This document shows positions 22,626-29,310 of a stretch of 37,967 nt of DNA, piece by piece. Source of the DNA: a virus; the IMG/VR virus record IMGVR_UViG_3300017782_000067, positions 1 through 37,967 of that record; one strand, given 5' to 3'. A program made the translations under genes and the position numbers. Under the pieces are notes generated by a model that ran no database searches, was not told where the DNA came from, and worked only from the letters and a program-made list of their open reading frames with translations. How positions within the stretch are numbered: the stretch's first letter is position 1; each line of letters begins with the position of its first letter.

Positions 22626-23507
22626 ATGAAAGAGTTAGGAATTAAAAGATTACAAACTTACTTAAACGGTAATGGAAACAATTTAATTGTAGATGGTATT
22701 TGGGGCGCTAAAAGCAAAAAAGCGTACTTAAATACATGGAAAGCCGCAGACAGCGCAGAACTTAAAGATATTGGCTTTGTAGAATGGGAATGTATAAAAC
22801 ACGCATCAAGACATCCAAAAGTTACAAAAGTGGGTAACTTACAGGAAAACTTTATTGTTGGCATTGGAGCAGGTCACAGCGGTGTATATAATAATAGTTG
22901 GGTATATCCTACTGCACCAAGCAAAATGTACAGACATAGTGCACAGATGCATTTTGGTAATACGTTTTATGAGGGTTATGAAAATAGGGTAGTAAGTGAA
23001 ATGCTAATACGTGAATTGACTTATAAAGGCATACAGGCAGTAAGATTGTACGATATTGATATTGATATGAAACCAAGTTTAAGAGGCTCAAAGTTTATTG
23101 AAATGCTTAACGCTGGTTATTTTGGTGTGGCTATTGATATACACAGTAATGCAATAGATGGAACACTAGAGCAAAAAGAAAAAACACAAGGGTCATGCAT
23201 TTACACAAGCATTGGAGAAAATAAAAGCGATCAATTAAGTAACTACCATTATGAAAGCTGGAAAGAGGTGTTTGGTAGTGATATGAATATAAGACAAAAC
23301 AAATACGATCCCAGTGGAGATTATGAAGCAAATTTTTCATTCTTAAAATATGCAGACCAGGGGACGCCCGATTGTGTTGCTATGCTTGAAGAGTTTGGGT
23401 TTTTTACATCTCAGCAAGATGCAGAATTTATAATTAATAATCGAAAACGTAGAGTTGAAGCGTTAATAAGAACTATTTTAAAAGCTAAACATAATTTGTT
23501 TGTTTAA
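22626..23507 (+). CDS. Endolysin: N-acetylmuramoyl-L-alanine amidase (Amidase_3 type)
   Basis: This 293-residue protein has an N-terminal peptidoglycan-binding-like segment (about 5-40, RLQTYLNGNG and VDGIWGAKSKKAY). A zinc amidase domain follows from about residue 75. Zinc ligands are His84 (GAGHSG), Glu119 (YEGYEN) and His173 (DIHSNA), and the catalytic Glu is Glu256 in LEEFGFFTS. It cleaves the bond between muramic acid and L-Ala in peptidoglycan. There is no signal peptide, so release would depend on a holin, probably from the minus-strand operon. The gene follows the primase gene by 12 bases and seems part of the early/middle transcript. Confidence 0.88.
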   Translation: MKELGIKRLQTYLNGNGNNLIVDGIWGAKSKKAYLNTWKAADSAELKDIGFVEWECIKHASRHPKVTKVGNLQENFIVGIGAGHSGVYNNSWVYPTAPSKMYRHSAQMHFGNTFYEGYENRVVSEMLIRELTYKGIQAVRLYDIDIDMKPSLRGSKFIEMLNAGYFGVAIDIHSNAIDGTLEQKEKTQGSCIYTSIGENKSDQLSNYHYESWKEVFGSDMNIRQNKYDPSGDYEANFSFLKYADQGTPDCVAMLEEFGFFTSQQDAEFIINNRKRRVEALIRTILKAKHNLFV

Positions 23508-23527
23508 TTAAATTAAAAAGTAAAAAG

Positions 23528-23755
23528 ATGAAAATTATTTCAAACATAAATAGATTATTAGATCAATTAAATTCAAGTGATATGGATACGATTACAAATG
23601 TTATTGATAAACTTAAATCATTACCTAATGAAAATTGTTTGTTAGTTGACATAAAAAGTAAGAACAGTAGAGGAGAATTGCAGGCTATATTTGATTTAGA
23701 AGAAGTTACTGAGTGCGGTGCTTATGTTTATGTGTTTTCTGCAATTATTAGTTAA
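23528..23755 (+). CDS. Hypothetical protein, 75 residues
   Basis: A small mixed alpha/beta protein (MDTITNVIDKLKSLP helix, then NCLLVDIKSK and a final strand YVYVFSAIIS) starting 20 bases after the endolysin. There is no motif that names a family. It may sit in the endolysin transcript. Confidence 0.6.
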   Translation: MKIISNINRLLDQLNSSDMDTITNVIDKLKSLPNENCLLVDIKSKNSRGELQAIFDLEEVTECGAYVYVFSAIIS

Positions 23756-23766
23756 AAACCAATCCA

Positions 23767-23919
23767 ATGAGCATAAGAAAAACATATAATGAAGCCACAC
23801 AAAAAGGCATGCAGCGAGATAAAGCGCAAAAGCTAAGTGATCTTAAAGAAGCAGCCCTAAAAGGCAATAAGGAGAAAGAGAAACAATTTTATTTAATGAT
23901 TAAAAGTTTGGAACGATGA
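23767..23919 (+). CDS. Short helical protein, 50 residues
   Basis: A short frame with strongly charged helices (QRDKAQKLSDLKEAALKG). It ends LMIKSLER-stop. The end of the 23954 gene reads LIIKSLKK-stop, and the DNA around both ends is similar (24 of 29 bases). Its stop overlaps a 12-codon frame (23916-23954) that in turn overlaps the next ATG, a possible coupling mini-gene. Function unknown. Confidence 0.5.
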   Translation: MSIRKTYNEATQKGMQRDKAQKLSDLKEAALKGNKEKEKQFYLMIKSLER

Positions 23920-23953
23920 ATTATTTATTTAACATATTTAAAAATATTAACTA

Positions 23954-24217
23954 ATGGGAACTTTATTCAATCAACAGCCTAGAAAATACCACCAAACACA
24001 GGATTATGACATAGATGTAATATGTACTGAAATTATGCATATAAAATCTACATACGGGATGAGTAATAATGAAGCAATTGAAGTTCTAAGAATAGCAGAA
24101 AAAAGAAGAACTAATAATATTTTTGTAGCAAATGGGGACATTAAAGATGAGCAATTATCTGGATTTGGTGAACTGATCAAAGAATTTAATTTAATTATCA
24201 AAAGTTTGAAAAAATGA
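23954..24217 (+). CDS. Hypothetical protein, 87 residues
   Basis: A soluble helical protein with a region (EIMHIKSTYGMSNNEAIEVLRIAEKRR, quoted in part) resembling UBA/CUE-like helices in spacing, without certainty. It starts in a TAATG junction and ends in an ATGA overlap with the next gene. No function can be assigned. Confidence 0.6.
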   Translation: MGTLFNQQPRKYHQTQDYDIDVICTEIMHIKSTYGMSNNEAIEVLRIAEKRRTNNIFVANGDIKDEQLSGFGELIKEFNLIIKSLKK

Positions 24218-24369
24218 AAATTGATTTAAAATTAGATAGTATTAAAATTTATAATCATGAATTAAGCTTTTTACTGCATCCAGCTATAATTGATATATTG
24301 GAAAAAGAAATTATTAAAATAGTTGAAAAACAAATTAATGAAAAAACCAAGAGATCAAATAATACATAA
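24214..24369 (+). CDS. Short hypothetical protein, 51 residues
   Basis: Starts in an ATGA overlap with the previous stop. The product alternates a strand region (KIDLKLDSIKIYNHE) with a charged amphipathic helix (DILEKEIIKIVEKQIN). It overlaps the next gene by 32 bases. The family is not recognised. Confidence 0.5.
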   Translation: MKIDLKLDSIKIYNHELSFLLHPAIIDILEKEIIKIVEKQINEKTKRSNNT

Positions 24370-24499
24370 TTTAAAATGTGGATGTATATGCACTAAGCGT
24401 AAAGGGTGGGTATTTTGTGAAAAAGCTAAGGCATTGTATCAAAAAACATTTAGTGGAAATTTTGAGGACATGAAAAAATATTGGCAACATTTTGACTAA
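24338..24499 (+). CDS. Short Cys-containing protein, 53 residues
   Basis: This basic protein has CGCIC near its start and a further Cys about ten residues later (WVFCEKA), an arrangement that could hold one metal ion. The Trp/Phe-rich ending (YWQHFD) is compact. It is the last gene of the early transcript: a hairpin terminator follows about 60 bases on. Function unknown. Confidence 0.5.
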   Translation: MKKPRDQIIHNLKCGCICTKRKGWVFCEKAKALYQKTFSGNFEDMKKYWQHFD

Positions 24500-24560
24500 T
24501 TAAATTATTATTTGTATAATTAAGTTTCATATTTTTGCTTCATAATGGTTATATAGTATT

Positions 24561-24596
24561 GAGATCTTGGGGGTAGGAGTCTAAGGTCTCTTTTTT
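24561..24596 (+). terminator. Terminator of the early transcript
   Basis: An eight-base-pair stem, GAGATCTT (24561-24568) with AAGGTCTC (24583-24590) and one G-T pair, encloses a G-rich 14-base loop. TTTTTT follows. A -7-like element TATTTTTG (24530-24537) stands just upstream, so a small RNA of about 50 bases ending here is also possible. Confidence 0.75.
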
Positions 24597-24606
24597 ACAC
24601 CTGCAC

Positions 24607-24637
24607 TTGACTAATTGAATATTTATTTGTATATTTG
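24607..24637 (+). promoter_or_regulatory. Perfect Bacteroidota-type promoter facing the lysis operon end
   Basis: TTG (24607-24609), 20 bases and TATATTTG (24630-24637) match the consensus exactly. No plus-strand gene lies between it and the bidirectional terminator 40 bases on, so it would make a tiny RNA or, by read-through, antisense RNA to the minus-strand spanin-like genes. Confidence 0.75.
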
Positions 24638-24672
24638 CTATATCCATATAAATTAAGTTAATAGCAAAAAAG

Positions 24673-24706
24673 AAGGGCACTAATTAATTTTAGCACCCTT
24701 TTTTTT
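24673..24706. terminator. Bidirectional terminator between convergent transcripts
   Basis: AAGGG...CTAA (24673-24683) pairs with TTAG...CCCTT (24690-24700) with a two-base internal mismatch. A T-run follows on the plus strand, and a T-rich tract on the minus strand lies beyond it. It can end the short plus-strand transcript and the minus-strand lysis operon, whose last stop codon is five bases away. Confidence 0.75.
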
Positions 24707-25136
24707 ATTTTATGATTATTCCTGCTATCAATCCAGATAAAACACATCCTGCCGCAATATACCATGTACGACGTTTAAGTTTTTTTTGTTTTATTTGTAA
24801 ATTGTCACGTTCTTGTTTGTACCAGCCTACATCGTTAATTAATTGAGTGTTTTGATTTTGCAATGTTGTAATTTCTGGTTGCAATCGTTCCCAATTTGTT
24901 TGTAAAGTAAAATTTAACTTTTCTAAGTTTTGCATTCTTTCATCCAACAAATCAAATGTGTTTTCATATAGCAACACCACACTTTGCAAACTGTCGTTAA
25001 ATTCTCGAACTTGCTTGCATATTTCTAGTTTTAAATCAATTTGTATCGCTTCAGTTCTCGTTAATGTTATTTGTGATTGAGCGATATAAGCTGTCGTTAG
25101 TAACATTACTGTAATCCATACTTTTTTTAAGTTCAT
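24705..25136 (-). CDS. Spanin-like protein with signal sequence, coiled coil and C-terminal anchor
   Basis: This 143-residue protein has an N-terminal hydrophobic signal (about 5-20, ending AYIAQSQ), a long coiled-coil-prone region (about 30-120, with regular Leu/Gln pattern) and a C-terminal membrane segment (about 125-142, WYIAAGCVLSGLIAGIII) ending in a lysine. No lipobox Cys follows the signal, so it is not a classical outer-membrane spanin. Its first 86 bases overlap the end of the preceding gene in another frame, as spanin pairs often do. It probably works in disrupting the envelope during lysis. Last gene of the minus-strand operon. Confidence 0.6.
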   Translation of the reverse strand: MNLKKVWITVMLLTTAYIAQSQITLTRTEAIQIDLKLEICKQVREFNDSLQSVVLLYENTFDLLDERMQNLEKLNFTLQTNWERLQPEITTLQNQNTQLINDVGWYKQERDNLQIKQKKLKRRTWYIAAGCVLSGLIAGIIIK

Positions 25137-25407
25137 CGATCTTTTTTTTAAGTAAATTAATATTGTTTAACTTTGCCGTAATGACTTGGTTGTTATTATA
25201 GATAATTTTTTTCATGCTATCAATAGCCAATGCATTTTTATTTATATTTTCCTGCATTAAGCTGTCAAGCAAACTTATCTTGTTGATCAATACCGTGTCA
25301 TTATATGGCGTGTATTCTTTAATTTCTGTCTTTGTAAGCCATGCAACAAATATGCCATTTGCAAATATTAAGGCAACTAAGAACAATAATATAGGTAAGT
25401 TTTTCAT
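25051..25407 (-). CDS. Inner-membrane spanin-like protein
   Basis: A 118-residue protein with an N-terminal membrane anchor (about 4-24, ILLFLVALIFANGIFVAWL) followed by a periplasmic coiled-coil-like domain rich in Asn, Lys and Leu. This is the architecture of Rz-type i-spanins. The 3' end overlaps the next gene by 86 bases in another frame, matching the nested or overlapping arrangement of spanin genes. The start is two bases after the stop of the small membrane protein upstream. The family match is by architecture only. Confidence 0.6.
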   Translation of the reverse strand: MKNLPILLFLVALIFANGIFVAWLTKTEIKEYTPYNDTVLINKISLLDSLMQENINKNALAIDSMKKIIYNNNQVITAKLNNINLLKKKIDELKKSMDYSNVTNDSLYRSITNNINEN

Positions 25408-25409
25408 TA

Positions 25410-25580
25410 TTATAATTTTTTATATATAAATTCAAGATAAACTATGATATATCCAATTCCAATATACATACCATATTTTAAGCCCCACAATTCAGAAATA
25501 ACAACTAACAAAGATATTATAAATATCAAATGCGATTGATCTATAAACAGTTTAAAAGCTTTATAAATTAAATTTTTCAT
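25410..25580 (-). CDS. Small membrane protein, holin-like
   Basis: A 56-residue protein with two hydrophobic segments (HLIFIISLLVVISELWG and GMYIGIGYIIVYLEFIY) and basic ends. The ATG overlaps the upstream stop (TAATG) and its own stop is two bases before the next ATG, so it clearly belongs to this operon. Size and topology fit a small holin or antiholin paired with the preceding 98-residue protein. Confidence 0.65.
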   Translation of the reverse strand: MKNLIYKAFKLFIDQSHLIFIISLLVVISELWGLKYGMYIGIGYIIVYLEFIYKKL

Positions 25581-25876
25581 TATACTATTTTTATATTTTT
25601 TCCAATACGTTTACTAACACCACCTAGAAACCATCCTGCCACAATTCCACTAAACTCACCTGCTTGTATGCCTAACTTGCTTAATATCAAAACAATATCT
25701 TTTGGGTCTATCCAATAAATTACTGAACATATTAAGCCAACAATTAAACACCATAATAAGTAATATCTATTATCTAACCAGAACTTTAAAAAGCTAAATT
25801 TTTTAGGGTGCAAATATTTTTGAGCTTCAAATAAAAAGAATAAGATTATACCTAAAATTACTTGTAATAGAAACAT
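25580..25876 (-). CDS. Putative holin
   Basis: A 98-residue membrane protein and first gene of the minus-strand operon. It has three hydrophobic stretches: residues about 2-17 (LLQVILGIILFFLF), 38-55 (YLLWCLIVGLICSVIYW) and a glycine-rich one near the end (FSGIVAGWFLGGVSKR). Length and topology suit a class I-type holin that permeabilises the inner membrane so that the cytoplasmic amidase can reach the wall. It is transcribed divergently from the terminase genes, with an 83-base gap that holds the start signals of both. Confidence 0.6.
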   Translation of the reverse strand: MFLLQVILGIILFFLFEAQKYLHPKKFSFLKFWLDNRYYLLWCLIVGLICSVIYWIDPKDIVLILSKLGIQAGEFSGIVAGWFLGGVSKRIGKNIKIV

Positions 25877-25935
25877 AATTGATTTTTTTTCGTATTTTAT
25901 AATATAACTAATAACTTAGTTAACGATAATATATG

Positions 25936-25943
25936 TAAATTTG
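25936..25943 (+). promoter_or_regulatory. Likely -7 element of the terminase/tail promoter
   Basis: TAAATTTG fits TAnnTTTG and lies 16 bases before the small terminase ATG. The -33 region has no good TTG (a TTA at 25916-25918 is 17 bases away). The inverted repeat TAACT-T-AGTTA (25912-25922) in the divergent gap could be an operator for both directions. Confidence 0.4.
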
Positions 25944-25959
25944 TTACAAATGTTAAAAA

Positions 25960-26457
25960 ATGGCAGGAGAGAAAAAAGGATATAGCAAACCCAACAAGGC
26001 TATAAAAAAGCGTAAAAAAGGTTATTACAAAGATATATTTCATAGACCCAGAAAGTTTGATACTGTTGAGGATATGGAGCAGGAAATTATAAAATATTTT
26101 GAAGAATCTGCAACCTCTGGTTTTCCTTTAACTATACAAGGTTTAGCCCTAACTTTAGGGTTTAGCACTAGGCAGTCATTGTTGAATTATGAAGGCTATA
26201 CAGATAAAAATAAAGAACCCTTTTTGGACACTATAAAAAAAGCAAAATTGGCAATTGAGCAATCTAAGCTTGACGGGGCGTTTTTAGGAACGTTTAACCC
26301 AGCTATTACAATCTTTGATTTAAAAAATAATCACGGGCATGAAGACAAAATTAAGAATGATACAAACTTATCTGTGCCTGAATCTATAACTTTTGAGTTT
26401 GAAAATAATAGCAATGGTTATACTTTACCAAGTGACGAAAAAGATATTAAAGAATGA
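25960..26457 (+). CDS. Terminase small subunit
   Basis: A 165-residue protein directly upstream of the large subunit, overlapping it by four bases. Its basic N-terminus is followed by a helical DNA-binding region (EDMEQEIIKYFEE, TIQGLALTLGFSTRQSLLNYEG) typical of small terminases, which have a helix-turn-helix of the form L-x-L-x-L-G-F-x-S/T-x-x-x-L. It would recognise the packaging site and deliver DNA to the large subunit. The C-terminus is acidic. Confidence 0.8.
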   Translation: MAGEKKGYSKPNKAIKKRKKGYYKDIFHRPRKFDTVEDMEQEIIKYFEESATSGFPLTIQGLALTLGFSTRQSLLNYEGYTDKNKEPFLDTIKKAKLAIEQSKLDGAFLGTFNPAITIFDLKNNHGHEDKIKNDTNLSVPESITFEFENNSNGYTLPSDEKDIKE

Positions 26458-27677
26458 ATGCACGTGCACCCTTTCAAATGACACCGATATTGTACACAAA
26501 CCTTACATCTAAGGCAGATACAATAATACATCAAGGTGGTACAAGTTCGGGTAAAACGTACAGTAATTTGCAATATTTTTTAATTAGAGCACTAGAGAAA
26601 CCAAGACAAAAGATAACAGTAGCAGGACAAGATATACCAAATTTAAAAAGTGGATCCATTAGTGATTTAGAAACAATATTATATGATATTCATTCAAAAA
26701 TAGATCCTGCATTAAAAAAGATCTTTGAAACTAGATATAATAGCACTGATAAAAAACATTACCTTTGTAATGGCACTTACATTGAATTTAAGTCTTATGA
26801 TAATTGGCAGGATGCAAAGAATGGTAAGCGTGATTATTTATTTGCTAATGAGTTAAACGGTATTGATTATAAAATATTTGAGCAGCTACATATAAGAACT
26901 AGCAAGCAAACCATAGTTGATTTTAATGCAGATGGACCATTTTACGCACATGAGAAATTAAACGGTGATGGCTATCAATGGTGTTTTAGTAATTACAAAG
27001 ATAATCCCTTTGTTAATCCTAACATTGTAAAAAAGATATTGAGCCGCATCAATGATAAAGCTTGGTTTGATGTTTATGGTTTAGGTAAGACAGGACAAAG
27101 TGCAGGTGTTATATTTAAAAATGTTACTTGGCTTAAAGAAGGTGCGGAACTACCAGAGGGATTAAAACAAATATCTTACGGGCTTGACTTTGGTTATGTT
27201 AATGATCCAACGGTATTAGTTAAGACTGGTTATTATGATGGTGCTTTGTATGGTAAGGTGTTATTGTATGAGCATAGTTTGACAAATCCAGAGATAGCGG
27301 CAAAGCTTGCTAAAATGCCTTTAGAAGTAAATGCAAGGATTTATTGTGACAGTGCAGAGCCTAAAAGTATTAAAGAGCTTAACAATGAAACAAGAAAGCA
27401 TAGTAGGTACTATAAATTTGTTGAAGCGGTAAAAGGTACAGACAGCGTGCGTAATGGTGTTAATCATTTATTGGAATTGCCCATGCGATTAGTATATTGT
27501 GACGAATGGAAAAGTGAACAATTAAATTACAAATGGAGTGACAAAAAAACAGATCGAAACGGTCGCAAAATTCCTGTAGATAATTATAATCATATATGGG
27601 ATAGTATGCGTTACGCTCGATCATCATTTATTCATAAATCTAAAAATAAGCTTTTGGGATTTGCCAAAGGTGGGTAA
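26454..27677 (+). CDS. Terminase large subunit
   Basis: A 407-residue ATPase-nuclease that powers DNA packaging. Walker A is GGTSSGKT (residues 28-35) and Walker B with the catalytic Glu is DYLFANE (127-133). The nuclease domain has Asp245 in YGLDFGY, Asp299 in YCDSAEP and Asp383 in HIWDSMRYA, the three acidic positions of the RNase H-like fold. This order and length match PBSX-type/Terminase_3 proteins. No intein or frameshift is present. It is followed by tail genes, while the portal is 16 kb away by circular distance. Confidence 0.92.
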   Translation: MNARAPFQMTPILYTNLTSKADTIIHQGGTSSGKTYSNLQYFLIRALEKPRQKITVAGQDIPNLKSGSISDLETILYDIHSKIDPALKKIFETRYNSTDKKHYLCNGTYIEFKSYDNWQDAKNGKRDYLFANELNGIDYKIFEQLHIRTSKQTIVDFNADGPFYAHEKLNGDGYQWCFSNYKDNPFVNPNIVKKILSRINDKAWFDVYGLGKTGQSAGVIFKNVTWLKEGAELPEGLKQISYGLDFGYVNDPTVLVKTGYYDGALYGKVLLYEHSLTNPEIAAKLAKMPLEVNARIYCDSAEPKSIKELNNETRKHSRYYKFVEAVKGTDSVRNGVNHLLELPMRLVYCDEWKSEQLNYKWSDKKTDRNGRKIPVDNYNHIWDSMRYARSSFIHKSKNKLLGFAKGG

Positions 27678-27681
27678 AAGT

Positions 27682-27927
27682 ATGGAAAAGCAATTAAATT
27701 TTAAACCTTTATTAGTTTTAAAAGTAAGCGAAGATTTAACAGAAGATTTTAATTGGGAAGAGTATGAAATAATGTGCGAATCGATGCCCGACTATCACCA
27801 TCTTCTTATTTTCTGCAATCAAGATAAAAAATATGATATAGAATTTTATCATTGTGATAATGTTGATGAAATAACAGAAAAAAAAGTAAACGAATTAATT
27901 AATTTAACAATGCAAAACAATGGCTAA
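27682..27927 (+). CDS. Hypothetical acidic protein, 81 residues
   Basis: The ATG at 27682 is preferred over an in-frame TTG at 27661 that lies inside the terminase gene. The protein is acidic, with a helix rich in Glu (EDFNWEEYEIMCE), a short aromatic/His stretch (DYHHLLIFC) and a C-terminal helix. It overlaps the next gene by eight bases. No family is recognised. Confidence 0.6.
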   Translation: MEKQLNFKPLLVLKVSEDLTEDFNWEEYEIMCESMPDYHHLLIFCNQDKKYDIEFYHCDNVDEITEKKVNELINLTMQNNG

Positions 27928-28291
27928 ACGACAAGCAAACCCAGACTTTATGTCTGATGCAGAGTACAAACAAATTATTGATAGTATTAAGACTTACAAA
28001 GAGCGCATAAGCAATCTTAAAAAATATCCAGATGCAGCACCTTCAATGGTGGTTAGACGCTCAATGTTGTTAATGACTGAAATATTACGCATCAATAAGA
28101 TATCACAAAGTAAGAACACATTTAAAGGAATACCTGCAAAAGTTCAAAAAATTGGCGCAAATATTCCTAAGCAACAACCAGAACCCAAGACAAAAGTAAA
28201 CGCAGCCACAATGGTAGGCGGTAATAAGAAAAAAGTAAGAAAAAGTAAAAAGAATGATACAATACAAAACGACAACGGGGATAACGTTTAA
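27920..28291 (+). CDS. Hypothetical basic protein, 123 residues
   Basis: The N-terminal half is helical (EYKQIIDSIKTYKERISNL, VVRRSMLLMTEILRIN). The C-terminal 35 residues are low-complexity and very basic (KKKVRKSKKN), a likely nucleic-acid or DNA-packaging contact. It overlaps the next gene by 38 bases in another frame. A packaging accessory or minor head protein is possible from the location after terminase. Confidence 0.6.
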   Translation: MAKRQANPDFMSDAEYKQIIDSIKTYKERISNLKKYPDAAPSMVVRRSMLLMTEILRINKISQSKNTFKGIPAKVQKIGANIPKQQPEPKTKVNAATMVGGNKKKVRKSKKNDTIQNDNGDNV

Positions 28292-28910
28292 GACGCCCGA
28301 AAGTTGGAAAGATGTAACATTACAAAAGTACATCCAATTTTTACAAACATTTAAGCAGGATCATGAATTTTATGTTGATGAAATTGAAGACTATAAATAC
28401 ATTGTTAAGTTTGTGGGGTTTTGGGCAAATGGCATTGATTCAAATACATTAAGTACTGCAGCCAAAAAAGATGAAGTAACAGCAGTATATTTGCAAATTG
28501 CTAAGGCTTTACAAGTTCCTGAAAGCATACCTTACACTAATGTTATTGAGTTTGAAGATGAATTATACTACTTGCCTAAAGTCGGAATGGTGCAAAGTAA
28601 TGTATATGAATTTATACAGGCTGCACAGGTTGAGCATAGAGTTGAAGAGCTTAAAAAGAATCAATTAGAAGCATTGCCAGATCTTTGTGCAATATTACTA
28701 AGGAAAGAAGATGAAATATACAACGAGCATTTTGATGAACAAATACGACCGATACGAGCAAAACAATTTTTAAGATTAACAATGGATAAAGCTTTGAAAG
28801 TAGGTTTTTTTTTACTCAAACAAAGCGTAGAATTAAAGAATTATTTAAATACTTATTCAGCAGCCAAACAGATATTGTCGCAACACAAGCTGAACAAGCC
28901 ATTAAGTTAA
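28254..28910 (+). CDS. Probable tail assembly chaperone, upstream frame
   Basis: A 218-residue helical protein ending in TAA at 28908-28910. It is the 0-frame product. Near its end the run of nine Ts encodes VGFFLL and contains two slippery heptamers in the right phase. A second reading frame in the -1 phase then stays open to 29113. This is the hallmark of tail assembly chaperones (gpG/gpGT-like), which coat the tape measure during tail assembly. The sequence has no enzymatic motif. The tape measure gene lies 4.6 kb downstream instead of next door, which is unusual. An alternative is a virion protein with an indel. Confidence 0.6.
   Translation: MIQYKTTTGITFKTPESWKDVTLQKYIQFLQTFKQDHEFYVDEIEDYKYIVKFVGFWANGIDSNTLSTAAKKDEVTAVYLQIAKALQVPESIPYTNVIEFEDELYYLPKVGMVQSNVYEFIQAAQVEHRVEELKKNQLEALPDLCAILLRKEDEIYNEHFDEQIRPIRAKQFLRLTMDKALKVGFFLLKQSVELKNYLNTYSAAKQILSQHKLNKPLS
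28805..28814 (+). promoter_or_regulatory. Programmed -1 frameshift site
   Basis: Nine Ts followed by A. In the phase of the upstream gene this gives T-TTT-TTT (28805-28811) and T-TTT-TTA (28808-28814), both X-XXY-YYZ slippery heptamers. The second is of the well-known U-UUU-UUA type. A slip of one base back enters the frame that ends at 29113. Confidence 0.7.
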
Positions 28911-29113
28911 ATAAAGTTTATGGATGGCATAGTTTAATTGTTGAGGTGGCAGAAACAAAATTGTTTGATATGGAAGGTATGAACAGTATTGATAGTATTT
29001 TTTACTCTGATTTGTATCAAGTATTGCAACATATTGATTTTACAAGGGGCAAAATAAAGCAGAATAACAAATACATGGAACTGAAACAAAAATACGATCG
29101 AGCAAGGCAATGA
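28814..29113 (+). CDS. -1 frame extension of the tail assembly chaperone
   Basis: This frame is open from just after a TAA at 28787-28789 to a TGA at 29111-29113 and has no ATG until about 28967. After a slip at the T-run it adds about 99 residues, giving a fusion of roughly 286. The extension is helical and charged (KLNKVYGWHSLIVEVAETK, then LYQVLQHIDFTRGKIKQ). Its stop overlaps the next ATG (ATGA), so the region is fully used by coding. Frameshift is inferred; a missing T in the run would instead merge the two frames. Confidence 0.6.
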   Translation, partial: TQTKRRIKELFKYLFSSQTDIVATQAEQAIKLNKVYGWHSLIVEVAETKLFDMEGMNSIDSIFYSDLYQVLQHIDFTRGKIKQNNKYMELKQKYDRARQ

Positions 29114-29310
29114 CAATAAAGGTTAAAAAAACACACAATGAATATCATGTACGCAAATATGAATGGGCAAGTTTTGAAGAAGAAAACGGATTGCATTATT
29201 TAAAATTGAAAAATGCAGACAATCCAATGATATTTAATGATGATCAATATATTAAACACGTACTAAAAAAAGACGGTACATTAATTATACATAGTCATGA
29301 CACTAACTAA
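29110..29310 (+). CDS. Small hypothetical tail-region protein
   Basis: This 66-residue protein is mixed strand/helix (HVRKYEWASFEEENGLHYL) and ends in a His-rich segment (IIHSHDTN). It starts in an ATGA overlap and overlaps the next gene by 14 bases. No family is recognised; context suggests the tail operon. Confidence 0.55.
   Translation: MTIKVKKTHNEYHVRKYEWASFEEENGLHYLKLKNADNPMIFNDDQYIKHVLKKDGTLIIHSHDTN

Noticed and set aside
13553-24500. Repeated sequences as a CRISPR array
   Set aside because: Repeats are of different kinds, occur two or three times, and are separated by genes of varying length instead of uniform spacers; no cas genes.
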